A DNA stretch of 64,000 bases from Enterococcus saccharolyticus subsp. saccharolyticus (GCF_029023825.1 NZ_CP118957.1:2317794-2381793), one strand, 5' to 3'; positions 9,698 through 18,318 are shown, counted from the stretch's first letter. Notes: generated by a model from the sequence alone, not told the origin. Made by a program: numbers and translations.

Positions 9698-9975
9698 AAA
9701 AAAAGTCCTTTTACTAGTCTAACTAGTAAAAGGACGAATAAATCGTGTTACCACCTTTGTTCGGAAGTTGCCTTCCCTCAGCCCAACAGTTCTCTTGAGA
9801 AAAATTGGTGTTCCTTTTAACGGTAGAACGCTCCGAGAATACCTACGTATCGATATTCTTTCCTCCAAGGCCATTTTCAACTTTTTTGAACTTAACTCTT
9901 TTCACCAACCAGAGTCTCTCTATAAAGCATCCAAGTTTACTTTCCTTTTCATCGGAATGGTTATATTTATTGCTT
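9698..9975 (-). promoter_or_regulatory. Met T-box riboswitch, distal copy
   Basis: A second complete T-box precedes the first. The T-box sequence AAAGGTGGTAACACGA lies at 9758-9743. A terminator of GTCCTTTTACTAGT pairing with its complement, followed by seven T, lies at 9734-9698. A Stem I has GAAAATGGCC with ATG at 9874-9872 as the probable Met specifier. A transcript must pass both elements to reach metN. The two copies share specifier context but have unrelated terminator stems, so this is an old duplication. Confidence 0.88.
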
Positions 9976-9984
9976 GTTGTGATT

Positions 9985-10013
9985 AATTTACAGTATCCAA
10001 AAGCAAATGTCAA
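9985..10013 (-). promoter_or_regulatory. Promoter of the met operon leader
   Basis: On the minus strand TTGACA (10013-10008), a 17-bp spacer and TAAATT (9990-9985) form a sigma-A-type promoter just upstream of the distal T-box. The only other sizeable feature here is the end of niaR. Confidence 0.8.
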
Positions 10014-10031
10014 CAGGCTGATAGTATTTTT

Positions 10032-10544
10032 TTATTGCTGATATAAGATTCCTTTTTCAGCAAGGGCTTTCTCGATATTTTCGAACATTTCATCATCTTT
10101 GTAACGAATTGTATGCAAATGGATACCATCTGTTAAATGAGAAAGTAATCGTGCGTGTGATTTTTTATAATTTTTCATGAATAATTCGATGTCTTGCATA
10201 CTACTAATTTGCAATTGACCGACTAATTCCCCATATAATTCATGGGCAACAATCACATCCACAACTTCGCCTCCCAGTGAAACAATTGTTTCAAGTTCTG
10301 CTCGGGTTTGTGCTTCGCTATGTTGTACAGCAATTTTACGTTCTTTCGCACAACTTATTTTTTCGCGTTTATAGCCACGAGCAGTTGCAATAATTTCTTC
10401 GCCAGATGCTCGCAATAAAGCAATATCACCCACGATAATTTGACGACTCACACCAAATTCTTTTGCAAAACGACTCGCACTAATCGGCTGAATCGTTTGT
10501 GCCAATTGCTCTAAAATAAGCTGACGTCGTTTTGTACCTTCCAT
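10032..10544 (-). CDS. niaR: NiaR-type niacin-responsive transcriptional repressor
   Basis: This 170-residue protein has an N-terminal HTH_11 domain (SASRFAKEFGVSRQIIVGDIALLRASG, residues ~22-50). A C-terminal 3H domain carries the conserved histidines in VIVAHELYGEL and SHARLLSHLTDGIHLHTI. NiaR proteins repress NAD-precursor uptake and synthesis genes when nicotinic acid is present. No target gene is next to it. It ends 2 bp after the start region of the downstream boundary with the acetyltransferase gene (10547), so the two are probably co-transcribed. Confidence 0.88.
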   Translation of the reverse strand: MEGTKRRQLILEQLAQTIQPISASRFAKEFGVSRQIIVGDIALLRASGEEIIATARGYKREKISCAKERKIAVQHSEAQTRAELETIVSLGGEVVDVIVAHELYGELVGQLQISSMQDIELFMKNYKKSHARLLSHLTDGIHLHTIRYKDDEMFENIEKALAEKGILYQQ

Positions 10545-10546
10545 TT

Positions 10547-11389
10547 TTATTCCTCCAAGTGACGGTTTTGATACGTACGTGAATGTTTCATCACATCTTT
10601 AAACGTATCCACAATCGTATCGGCATATTCTTCCTTTTCCACGTAGGTACGTACTTGCTCCAATACCTTATCTTCACGTGAGCTATCCAACACAGAAGTT
10701 TTGCTTTCTTTTTTAATACGTGCAATTTCAGCAACAACATTCATACGGTCTTCTAATAATTGGGTAATTTGTTTGTCTAAACGATCAATTTTTTGTCGTT
10801 CTTTTTCTAAAGGTGTCAATGTGTTGGGTTCTAGTTCGATTTCTTTGATAATACGAGCTGGATTTCCGCCAATCACCATATTGTCTGGAAATGATTTGGT
10901 CACCACACTACCTGCGCCAACTACCACATTATTGCCCAACGTTACACCAGGAACAATCACAGCACTGCCCCCAATCCAAACGTTATCGCCTATCGTAATC
11001 GGTGAACCATCTTCTAGCCCACTATTGCGTTTTACTGGATGTAATGGATGAGAAGCTGTATATAGTTGCACGTTTGGTGCGAACATACAATTATCTCCAA
11101 TCCGAATTGGACAAATATCCAGCATGACGCAATCATAATTGGCATAAAAATTCTTACCAACAAAAATATTATAACCATAATCAAAGCGTAAATTGGGTTC
11201 AACATATGCACGATTAGCAACATGTCCAAATGTTTCTTTCAACAATTGGCCACGAATTTCTGGGTCAACTTCTTGATTAATTAAGCGCATTTGCTCGCGA
11301 GCAAATTTACGATCAGCTGCTAATTCTGGATCACCTGAAAAGTATAATTCTCCAGCAATCATTTTTTCTTTTTCACTACGAAACGTCAT
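10547..11389 (-). CDS. Sugar O-acetyltransferase (Maa/LacA type) fused to an AroQ-type chorismate mutase domain
   Basis: Residues ~1-188 are a complete maltose/galactoside acetyltransferase: an N-terminal [14 protein letters not shown] segment, left-handed beta-helix hexapeptides ([20 protein letters not shown]) and the catalytic His in YTASHPLHP. Residues ~195-275 are a helical chorismate mutase type II domain. By comparison with E. coli AroQ, the active-site arginines (ERQKID, EDRM, SSRED), the Lys (IARIKKES), the Glu after the third Arg and the Ser/Gln pair (KHSRTYQ) appear kept. Ordinary Maa proteins end near residue 185, so this is a genuine fusion in one frame. What the link between sugar acetylation and prephenate formation achieves is unknown. 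Confidence 0.87.
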   Translation of the reverse strand: MTFRSEKEKMIAGELYFSGDPELAADRKFAREQMRLINQEVDPEIRGQLLKETFGHVANRAYVEPNLRFDYGYNIFVGKNFYANYDCVMLDICPIRIGDNCMFAPNVQLYTASHPLHPVKRNSGLEDGSPITIGDNVWIGGSAVIVPGVTLGNNVVVGAGSVVTKSFPDNMVIGGNPARIIKEIELEPNTLTPLEKERQKIDRLDKQITQLLEDRMNVVAEIARIKKESKTSVLDSSREDKVLEQVRTYVEKEEYADTIVDTFKDVMKHSRTYQNRHLEE

Positions 11390-11407
11390 CTGAGTTCCTC
11401 CTATTAA

Positions 11408-12109
11408 TTAAAGTTCTTTAAATACATGACTCGCATCTTCTTGTAATAATTGATACGAATAGGGCAAATCAATCTCCGTTTGATTGATAACTAAAACATC
11501 AGCCGAAGCCTTTTTATAATGAATCAAATCGCAAAATGGATGTACTTGAAAGGATGTACCGACAATCACGAGTAAATCAGCTTGAGCAACCGCCTGCATC
11601 GCTTCGTCCAAAACAGCTTGTTGAAATCCTTCGCCATATAACACCACATCCGGACGAATTTGTCCACCGCATGATTCGTGGCGGTCTGATTGGATATATT
11701 CTTGCCACGCAACTGCTTGATTGCAACGACGACAAGTACAAGCATACAAAGTTCCATGAAAATTTGTACAATGAGCGGTTCCCGCTTTTTCATGGAGCCC
11801 GTCAATATTTTGTGTCACTACGCGTATCTTCTGATTCGTAGCTAATGCAGCAATTTTTTGATGAATCACATTGGGTTTCGCTTCTGGATGATACAAATTC
11901 ATCACAAACGTATAAAATTTCTCGGGTTCAGTTTGCATACATGTACGACTTAACAGATATTCTGGCGCTTCTAAACCTTGATAAATCCCCTTCAATGAAC
12001 GATAATCCGGAATACCAGAGGGTGTTGAAATACCTGCACCTGTTAAAAAGGTAATTGCAGTTGCGTTCATTAATCGATTTTTCGCTTCCTGACGGTTACA
12101 ATGATTCAT
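11408..12109 (-). CDS. SIR2 family NAD-dependent protein deacylase
   Basis: This 233-residue sirtuin shows the NAD-binding GAGISTPSGIPDYR, the TQNIDGLHEKAG motif, catalytic His in NFHGTL, and VIVGTSFQVHPF. The zinc site is unusual. A CTCRRC cluster supplies the first pair, but the second pair, normally CxxC, reads HESCGG with only one cysteine. One ligand must come from elsewhere (the extra Cys or the His), or zinc is bound weakly. The ATG at 12109 has GAGGTG upstream; the in-frame GTG three codons earlier overlaps that site. Confidence 0.88.
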   Translation of the reverse strand: MNHCNRQEAKNRLMNATAITFLTGAGISTPSGIPDYRSLKGIYQGLEAPEYLLSRTCMQTEPEKFYTFVMNLYHPEAKPNVIHQKIAALATNQKIRVVTQNIDGLHEKAGTAHCTNFHGTLYACTCRRCNQAVAWQEYIQSDRHESCGGQIRPDVVLYGEGFQQAVLDEAMQAVAQADLLVIVGTSFQVHPFCDLIHYKKASADVLVINQTEIDLPYSYQLLQEDASHVFKEL

Positions 12110-12331
12110 TTTTCTCACCTCGTAACATATTATACGTGTAAAAAAATATTTGTGGGCATTTCAATGATTTTTTTTGAAAAAAATCCAGAAAAAAGTTTAT
12201 TTTTATTCACCATTTATTTTTCACATTTTTTCACAAATCCGAGAAATATTTGCGATTTTTTCATGACACTCTTTTAAAAACGTGCTAAAATGAAACGTGA
12301 TTGGATACAAAAAAAGTGAGGTGAAAAAGAC

Positions 12332-12628
12332 ATGTTGGCATCTATTATTTATTGGGCGATTATTTTCGTATGTATTGCTTGGGCTGTTTTAAGTGTATGG
12401 TTTTCTATTTTTTACTTATCTCGTAAAGAAAACGGAAATTTATGGGCCTTTGCATTTTTCAACGTAATTGCAGCAATTGTTCAAGCAATTTCATTAGTGA
12501 TTTATCGTACATGGGGCTTCGGCGTCACACAATATTCAAGTTTAATTTATGTAGTTTTAGCTGTCTTACTTGGATTGACAGTTATTCAAGCAGTTCTAGG
12601 ACGTGAACCAAAACTAAAAGCAGCTTAA
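12332..12628 (+). CDS. Small membrane protein of unknown function
   Basis: This 98-residue protein has three predicted membrane segments (IIYWAIIFVCIAWAVLSVW, AFFNVIAAIVQAISLVIY, LIYVVLAVLLGLTVIQAVLG) and a short basic tail. A GAGGTG ribosome site precedes the ATG. An extended -10 (TGCTAAAAT) lies about 50 bp upstream. The 222-bp gap before it is AT-rich and holds nothing else I recognise. I do not recognise the family; it is transcribed apart from its neighbours, and the lysine riboswitch follows. Confidence 0.75.
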   Translation: MLASIIYWAIIFVCIAWAVLSVWFSIFYLSRKENGNLWAFAFFNVIAAIVQAISLVIYRTWGFGVTQYSSLIYVVLAVLLGLTVIQAVLGREPKLKAA

Positions 12629-12696
12629 GCTTTTAGTTGACAAATCATGTGTTTTCTTCTAGAATTTCCCAAGAGTCAAAATTGAATACGAGATAC

Positions 12697-12868
12697 CTTC
12701 AACGAGGTAGAGGTCGCGAGGTTCATTAACTCTGTGGAGTGAAGCAACACATAGAAACAGAACTAGGGAACATCGCCGAAACAGTCTTTTTTTGCTTAAA
12801 AGAACTGTTGGGTCGCAAGTGAATAATTTGCGAACTGTCTTAGCAACAGCTAAGGTGCGCTATGTTTT
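12697..12868 (+). promoter_or_regulatory. Lysine riboswitch (L box)
   Basis: The leader contains the conserved lysine-aptamer blocks in order: GAGGTAGAGGTCGCGAG at 12704, a GAGTGAAGC turn near 12737, ATCGCCGAAACAG near 12771, a GTTGGGTCGC segment near 12807 and a closing GGTGCGCTATG near 12854. The TAG/CTA ends can pair as P1. It is followed by an intrinsic terminator and then the transporter gene. Lysine binding should favour termination, so the downstream transporter is expected to carry lysine. Confidence 0.9.
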
Positions 12869-12896
12869 TGTGAGAAGTTTGTTGACAAGATCGTCC

Positions 12897-12935
12897 AACA
12901 GCCGTTTTCCAATCATGGAGTGCGGCTGTTTTTTA
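12897..12935 (+). terminator. Riboswitch-controlled terminator
   Basis: The hairpin ACAGCCG/CGGCTGT is followed by a run of six T before ATTG. It sits between the lysine aptamer and the transporter gene and is the likely expression platform. Confidence 0.88.
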
Positions 12936-12977
12936 TTGTTCGTTGGCGTGCTCGTAAAAAAGAAAAGAGGATTTATT

Positions 12978-14558
12978 ATGAAAAAGAAAGCAACCTTATT
13001 GGTCTTATTTTCATTTATCGCAACATTATTTTTGGGAATCACATCAACAAATTTTGCAGATGAAAATGACGATACGTTCCGTGTTGGGATGGAAGCAGCG
13101 TATGCGCCATTTAACTGGACACAAACAAATGATGCACATGGTGCTGTACCGAAAAGTGGAGAAAAAAATACATACGTCGGTGGGTATGACGTTGAAATAG
13201 CCAAACGAATTGCTGACGGATTAGGCAAAAAATTAGAAGTCGTTGCAATTCAATGGGATGGTCTTGTACCAGCCTTGAATTCCAATAAAATTGACGCCAT
13301 TGTTGCTGGGATGTCCCCGACTGAAGAGCGTCGAAAAGAAATTTCCTTTACAGATCCTTATTATGAGTCACATTTAGTCGTAGTTGTTCAAAAAGAAGGC
13401 AACTATGCAAATGCCAAAAGTTTAGCCGATTTGGAAGGTGCTAAAGTAACTGCACAATTAAATACTTTCCATTATAGCGTGATTGATCAAATTCCAGGGG
13501 TACAAAAACAACAAGCTCAGCAAAACTTTTCAGCAATGCGTGTTGCCCTTTCTTCAGGTGTTATTGACGGGTATGTCAGCGAACGTCCAGAAGGTGTGAC
13601 CGCAGCCAACGTCAACAAAAACTTTAAAATGCTTGAGTTTGCTGAAGCAGATGGTTTCCAAACGAATCCAGAAGATGTCCAAGTAGCTGTCGGCATGCGC
13701 AAAAACGATGAAAATATTGCCAAAGTCAATGACATTTTAGCAACGATTCCTCAAGAAGAACGCAATAAAATTATGGATGATGCGGTAGCCAACCAACCTT
13801 CTGCATCAGATGAAGAAGAAGCTGGACTTTTCCAAGTCTTTAAAAATATCATTACTCAATACGGTGGCTTATTCTTACGTGGTGCCGGTATTACTGTCTT
13901 CGTTGCGATTTTCTCAACTATCGCTGGTACTTTCATTGGTTTATTAGTCGGTGTTTTCCGTACACTACCAGATTCAGATAATCCAGTTGCTCGTTTCTTC
14001 CAAAAAATTATCAATTGGATTCTAACAATTTATATTGAAGTTTTCCGTGGTACGCCAATGATGGTACAAGCAATGGTTATCTTCTACGGCTTAGCTCTTG
14101 CTTTCCAAATCGATTTAAATCGAACCATTGCCGCGTTATTAATCGTCTCTGTGAATACTGGTGCTTACATGTCTGAAATCGTCCGTGGGGGGATTTTCGC
14201 TGTTGATAAAGGTCAATTCGAAGCCGCACAAGCTATTGGTATGACGCATCGCCAAACAATGACCAAAGTTGTTTTACCACAAGTTGTCCGTAATATCTTA
14301 CCAGCAATCGGTAATGAAACAGTCATTAATATTAAAGATACTGCCGTTTTAAGTGTAATCAGTGTTGGTGACTTGTTCTATCAAGGAACGGCTGCTGCCG
14401 GAACTAACTTATTGTTCTTCCAAACGTTTACCATTATCGGGGCAATTTATCTTGTCTTAACCATTACAGCAACGCGTCTTTTACGCTTAATGGAAAAGAA
14501 AATGGACGGCCCTTCTGCGTATGTTCGTTTAGAAGAAACTGAAGAAACCCAACAATAA
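12978..14558 (+). CDS. Amino acid (probably lysine) ABC transporter, substrate-binding protein fused to permease
   Basis: This 526-residue protein has an N-terminal signal peptide (KKKATLLVLFSFIATLFLG). A family-3 binding domain at ~35-275 (FRVGMEAAYAPFNW, GYDVEIAKRIADGLGKKLE, GMSPTEERRKEISFTDPYY) follows. A GlnP/HisM-type permease domain spans ~300-510, with the EAA loop FEAAQAIGMTHRQTMTKVVLPQ. Such fusions tether the receptor to the membrane channel. The ATG at 12978 follows AAAGAGGA; a longer frame upstream runs through the riboswitch and is not coding. The L box upstream makes lysine the likely substrate; the sequence alone would allow other polar amino acids. Confidence 0.9.
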   Translation: MKKKATLLVLFSFIATLFLGITSTNFADENDDTFRVGMEAAYAPFNWTQTNDAHGAVPKSGEKNTYVGGYDVEIAKRIADGLGKKLEVVAIQWDGLVPALNSNKIDAIVAGMSPTEERRKEISFTDPYYESHLVVVVQKEGNYANAKSLADLEGAKVTAQLNTFHYSVIDQIPGVQKQQAQQNFSAMRVALSSGVIDGYVSERPEGVTAANVNKNFKMLEFAEADGFQTNPEDVQVAVGMRKNDENIAKVNDILATIPQEERNKIMDDAVANQPSASDEEEAGLFQVFKNIITQYGGLFLRGAGITVFVAIFSTIAGTFIGLLVGVFRTLPDSDNPVARFFQKIINWILTIYIEVFRGTPMMVQAMVIFYGLALAFQIDLNRTIAALLIVSVNTGAYMSEIVRGGIFAVDKGQFEAAQAIGMTHRQTMTKVVLPQVVRNILPAIGNETVINIKDTAVLSVISVGDLFYQGTAAAGTNLLFFQTFTIIGAIYLVLTITATRLLRLMEKKMDGPSAYVRLEETEETQQ

Positions 14559-14570
14559 GGAGGAACCATT

Positions 14571-15308
14571 ATGTCAGCAATTATTGAAATTAACCATTTA
14601 AAGAAAAGCTTTGGTTCAAACGAAGTCTTAAAAGATATCAATGCGACCGTGAATAAAGGCGAAGTCTTAACCATCATCGGTTCTTCTGGATCAGGGAAAT
14701 CCACTTTATTACGTTGCATTAACTTGTTAGAAAAACCAACAAGCGGGAAAATTTTATATAAAGGTGAAAATGTTTTAGCAAAAGGTTACAGCTTACCAAA
14801 ATACCGTACGCATTTAGGGATGGTTTTCCAATCATTCAATTTATTTAACAATATGGATGTGTTAGAGAACTGTGTCACAGGGCAAGTAACTGTTTTAAAA
14901 CGCAATCGTGAAGAAGCCAAACAAGTGGCGTTAGAAAACTTGAAAAAAGTCGGCATGGAACGTTTTGTTTCTGCCAAACCAGCACAATTATCAGGTGGAC
15001 AAAAACAACGTGTCGCAATTGCACGTGCATTATCCATGAATCCTGATGTGATGCTATTTGACGAACCTACTTCTGCACTCGATCCAGAAATGGTTGGTGA
15101 AGTATTAAAAACAATGAAAGATTTAGCAGAAACTGGCTTAACCATGGTGATTGTTACCCATGAAATGGGCTTTGCTAAAGAAGTTTCTGATCGTGTCATT
15201 TTCATGGATAAAGGGGTTATCGCCGAAGAAGGTACTCCTGAAGATATTTTTGTTCATCCAAAAGAAGTACGTACCAAGGAGTTTTTACATCGTGTATTAA
15301 ACGATTAA
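14571..15308 (+). CDS. Amino acid (probably lysine) ABC transporter ATP-binding protein
   Basis: This 245-residue GlnQ-type ATPase has Walker [11 protein letters not shown]-loop MVFQSFNLF, signature LSGGQKQR, Walker [13 protein letters not shown] and switch His in VTHEMG. It starts 12 bp after the fused receptor/permease gene with an AAGGAGGA ribosome site, so the two form a complete transporter under the lysine riboswitch. Confidence 0.93.
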   Translation: MSAIIEINHLKKSFGSNEVLKDINATVNKGEVLTIIGSSGSGKSTLLRCINLLEKPTSGKILYKGENVLAKGYSLPKYRTHLGMVFQSFNLFNNMDVLENCVTGQVTVLKRNREEAKQVALENLKKVGMERFVSAKPAQLSGGQKQRVAIARALSMNPDVMLFDEPTSALDPEMVGEVLKTMKDLAETGLTMVIVTHEMGFAKEVSDRVIFMDKGVIAEEGTPEDIFVHPKEVRTKEFLHRVLND

Positions 15309-15335
15309 CCCCGTCTATTGTAAAGCATTATAGAA

Positions 15336-15380
15336 AAATTCAAGCTATTACAGATTCTCTACTGATAGCTTGAATTTTTT
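15336..15380 (+). terminator. Terminator of the lysine transporter operon
   Basis: The hairpin AAATTCAAGCTAT pairs with ATAGCTTGAATTT and ends in a T run. It closes the two-gene operon. Confidence 0.9.
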
Positions 15381-15519
15381 GTCTTGTTTTTATGTAGAAG
15401 ATACTTTCTTCTTTTCATGAGTATTTACTGAAAAAATAATAATATGAATTGCTATTTCGGATATAGTTTGTTACTTTGAGGACAGCAATTTTTTAGTATT
15501 TTTAGAAAGTGAGTTTGTT

Positions 15520-16860
15520 ATGGAAAAAAAATTAATATTCAAAGATTATCTTTATATTGGTTCCATGTTATTTGGATTATTTTTTGGAGCAGGTAACTTA
15601 ATTTTTCCTGTTCATATGGGACAAGAAGCAGGGGCAAATGTTTTTGCTGCAAATTTAGGATTTTTAGTAACAGGAATTGGCTTACCTTTTTTAGGTGTGA
15701 TTGCTATTGGGAGTTCCCAAAGCAATGGATTATTTGATTTAGCATCAAAAATTAATAAGAAATATGCCTTTATTTTTACCATTTTACTTTATTTAGTTAT
15801 CGGTCCCTTTTTCGCGCTTCCTCGTTTAGCCACCACTTCTTTTGAAATCGGGCTAGCTCCTTTTATACCTGAAAAGCAAATAACATTGGTGTTAGCTTTA
15901 TTCAGTCTATTGTTTTTCTTTACTGCGTGGTGGTTTGCGCGTAAACCGTCAAAATTATTGGACTATATTGGAAAATTTTTAAATCCATTGTTCTTACTTT
16001 TATTAGGAATTTTATTATTGATGGCATTTATTAAGCCAATGGGGGCGATTAATAGTGCACCGGTTCAAACAGCTTATGAATCAAACGCATTCTTCAAAGG
16101 CTTTGTAGAAGGTTACAATACGCTTGACGCTTTAGCCTCTTTAGCATTTGGAATTATTATTGTCACCACCATTCGTCATCGTGGAATCACTCGACCTGCA
16201 ACCATTGCTATTGACACGATTAAATCGGGTGCCATCAGTATTGTATTAATGGGCGTTATCTACAGTCTTTTATCTTACATGGGAACCATGAGTTTAGGGA
16301 CGTTTGCGTTAAGTCAAAATGGTGGTATTGCGCTCGCACAAATTGCTCAACATTATCTAGGAACGTTTGGTAGCATTGTATTAGCTTTAATTGTTATTAT
16401 TGCTTGCTTAAAAACAGCGATTGGTCTCATTTCGGCCTTCTCAGAAACTTTTATTGAATTGTTTCCCAAACAAAACTATCTCTTTTTTGCTACTAGCGTC
16501 AGTTTAATGGCCTGTCTATTTGCAAATATTGGTTTAACAAAAATCATTGAATTTTCTACACCGGTCTTGATGTTCTTATATCCGTTAGCAATGACACTGA
16601 TTTTATTAGCAATTATCGGACCACTATTTAAACATGATTCACGTGTCTATCAAATGACCACTTATTTTACATTAATTGCTTCAATTATCGATGGCCTAAA
16701 CGCTAGTCCAAAATTTTTAGCTAACACGAGTTTTGCCCAATGGATGATCCATTTAGGCGAAGAGTATCTTCCGTTGTTCGCCATTGGCATGGGATGGGTC
16801 TTACCTGCTTTCATTGGTTTTGTCATTGGGATTAGTTGGTACTTAATTGATCGAAAATAG
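15520..16860 (+). CDS. brnQ: Branched-chain amino acid transport protein
   Basis: This 446-residue LIVCS-family carrier has about 12 membrane segments. Family blocks are [38 protein letters not shown] and a [13 protein letters not shown] segment. It would import Leu, Ile and Val with Na+ or H+. It stands alone, between the lysine transporter terminator and the sRNA pair, with an AAAGTGAG ribosome site. No T-box or other leader is visible upstream. Confidence 0.94.
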   Translation: MEKKLIFKDYLYIGSMLFGLFFGAGNLIFPVHMGQEAGANVFAANLGFLVTGIGLPFLGVIAIGSSQSNGLFDLASKINKKYAFIFTILLYLVIGPFFALPRLATTSFEIGLAPFIPEKQITLVLALFSLLFFFTAWWFARKPSKLLDYIGKFLNPLFLLLLGILLLMAFIKPMGAINSAPVQTAYESNAFFKGFVEGYNTLDALASLAFGIIIVTTIRHRGITRPATIAIDTIKSGAISIVLMGVIYSLLSYMGTMSLGTFALSQNGGIALAQIAQHYLGTFGSIVLALIVIIACLKTAIGLISAFSETFIELFPKQNYLFFATSVSLMACLFANIGLTKIIEFSTPVLMFLYPLAMTLILLAIIGPLFKHDSRVYQMTTYFTLIASIIDGLNASPKFLANTSFAQWMIHLGEEYLPLFAIGMGWVLPAFIGFVIGISWYLIDRK

Positions 16861-16900
16861 TTATTTTTCGCGGATTTTTAATAACTTTAAAACACTTTTA

Positions 16901-16931
16901 TCACAAATAATTCACATTTATTATTTATAGT
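16901..16931 (+). promoter_or_regulatory. Promoter of sRNA copy 1 with direct-repeat activator site
   Basis: A TATAGT -10 (16926-16931) lacks a good -35. In its place is a direct repeat, TCACA at 16901 and 16912, 11 bp apart. Copy 2 has the same repeat, the same period and the same 14-bp distance to its -10. An 11-bp repeat over the -35 is the usual arrangement for OmpR/PhoB-type response regulators. The regulator is not known. Confidence 0.6.
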
Positions 16932-16936
16932 ATATG

Positions 16937-17018
16937 TATACCAACAAACAACCCTAACTAACACTTTTTCATTTTTAACTCCTTGCCTGCCAGCTACCCA
17001 CTGGCAGGCTCTTTTTTT
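16937..17018 (+). ncRNA. csRNA-like small RNA candidate, copy 1
   Basis: This ~80-nt unit begins near TATACCAACAAAC and ends in a strong terminator, stem GCCTGCCAG (16985-16993) with CTGGCAGGC (17001-17009) followed by TCTTTTTTTT. The single-stranded part contains CATTTTTAACTCCTT. Its complement, AAGGAGTTAAAAATG, is a ribosome site with start codon at natural spacing. It is a near copy of the unit at 17102; the terminator stems differ at three positions by compensating changes. There is no ORF. I infer a translation-blocking sRNA. Confidence 0.68.
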
Positions 17019-17065
17019 TACTTTTTTTGTTATTTTAGTAATTTAACTAAAACGAAATATTTTCA

Positions 17066-17096
17066 TCACACTTTTTTCACATCTCTTCTTTATAGT
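17066..17096 (+). promoter_or_regulatory. Promoter of sRNA copy 2 with direct-repeat activator site
   Basis: TCACA at 17066 and 17077 (11 bp apart) precede TATAGT at 17091-17096, matching copy 1 in spacing, although the bases between have diverged. Conservation of only the repeat and the -10 suggests these are the functional parts. Confidence 0.6.
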
Positions 17097-17101
17097 ATAA
17101 G

Positions 17102-17176
17102 CATACCAACAAACAACCCTAAAACACTTTTTCATTTTTACTCCTTGCCCGTCAGCCCCCACTGACGGGCACTTTT
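17102..17176 (+). ncRNA. csRNA-like small RNA candidate, copy 2
   Basis: This unit shares ACCAACAAACAACCCTAA, ACACTTTTTCATTTTT and ACTCCTTGCC with copy 1. It ends in a terminator with stem GCCCGTCAG (17147-17155) and CTGACGGGC (17162-17170) followed by ACTTTTTATTTT. CATTTTTACTCCTT is the exact complement of AAGGAGTAAAAATG. It lies 50 bp upstream of the next coding gene, but its terminator separates it from that gene. Confidence 0.68.
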
Positions 17177-17223
17177 TATTTTCATTTATGTTAAAATCAA
17201 TCAAAAAAAAATGGAGAATCCTC

Positions 17224-17436
17224 ATGACCCCTACCTACGAAAAATTTTTAACGAATTTATCAAAACCTGCTCGTAGTGCCTTATTATATGCAACAATCGA
17301 TTCATTTCAAAAATTAGCTAGCTATACTGAAAAAGAGATCTTAGCCCTACATGGTGGCGGATCAAAATCTCTGCTAGTTATTTATGAAGCCCTTTCAAAT
17401 GAACAGTTACAATTAAAAGATGCGACTAACACTTAA
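17224..17436 (+). CDS. Small protein with a helix-hairpin-helix-like segment
   Basis: This 70-residue protein has a C-terminal half (SYTEKEILALHGGGSKSLLVIYEAL) that resembles the helix-hairpin-helix fold of the RNA polymerase alpha C-terminal domain. The ATG at 17224 has GGAGAAT upstream; an in-frame TTA/ATG extension to 17188 overlaps the ribosome site. Its stop overlaps the end of the convergent PAS/MCP pseudogene by three to four bases. A DNA- or nucleic-acid-binding role is possible, but I do not recognise the family. Confidence 0.65.
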   Translation: MTPTYEKFLTNLSKPARSALLYATIDSFQKLASYTEKEILALHGGGSKSLLVIYEALSNEQLQLKDATNT

Positions 17437-18318
17437 TTGACATCTTTTAAAATTGTTGCTTCATCGTTCAAACTGTTCGCTGTCTCTAGTAGTTTTTTAT
17501 AAGAAACTAACAGACTTTCCAAATTTTCTTTCGATGCATTAATTTTATTGTTTGTGGAAGTAGAACTTTCCAAAACTTTAATGGTTTGTTCATTAATGGA
17601 CTCAATATTTTCATGAATATCTTGCGTTAATTGTTTGGTTTGATTTGCTAATTTTTGCATTTCACTCGCAACTACACTAAAGCCAGAAGCTTTGTTCCCT
17701 ACTCGAGCAGCTTCTAAGGAAGCATTGAAAGATAAAAGCTTAGTTTGTTGTGCTACTGAATTAATATCAACCAAGATAGATGAGATTTTTTTTATATCTT
17801 CTTCTAAAATTTTAGTTGCTGACTGGTTATTTGAAGATAATGTATCCACGTCTTTCAAATTCTCAGTTAAAATACCTATTTTTTCATTTCCATCTGTGGA
17901 AATATCGGTTAAAGCATCCGAACTATCTTGAACTTTCTTTATCGTATCTGATAATATTTGCTCTTTCTTAGTAATATCAAATGCTATTTTGATTATTTAA
18001 CACAGGAAAATATACACTTTCTAAAATAATTTGTTCACCATTTTCCCTTTTTCTAAAAATTTTGTCTTGGAAACTTTTTTTCAATATAAGCAGAGAATCC
18101 CAAAAATTCTGATAATTTTCGCTATAAATATACTCATCAAAACAAAATGTTTTATGATGTAAATGTAATATCTCCTCTTGTGAGTATCCTAAAGCAGCTG
18201 CCATCTTTTCATTAGAAAAAACAACTTCCTTATTGGTATTAAAAATAATTACTGCTAATTCTTTAAACATCGAATTAAAAAACAATTCTTTTTGTTGTGC
18301 GTCTAAATTAAAATTCAT
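17433..18318 (-). pseudogene. PAS-domain / methyl-accepting chemotaxis-like protein, frameshifted
   Basis: The 5' part (18318-17977) encodes a PAS domain (AVIIFNTNKEVVFSNEKMAAALGYSQEEIL) that stops with NNQNSI then TGA. The next bases in another frame give IAFDITKKEQILSDTIKK, the usual PAS-to-helix linker, and continue into an MCP signalling domain (SVAQQTKLLSFNASLEAARVG, KASGFSVVASEMQKLANQ) that ends at 17433. One extra base, or a small deletion, near 17985 accounts for the shift. There is no membrane segment, so the intact form would be a soluble sensor. Most enterococci lack chemotaxis genes; none is seen here. Confidence 0.8.

Noticed and set aside
12792-12977. N-terminal extension of the lysine transporter reading frame
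   Set aside because: It runs through the riboswitch and its terminator; the ATG at 12978 begins a normal signal peptide.
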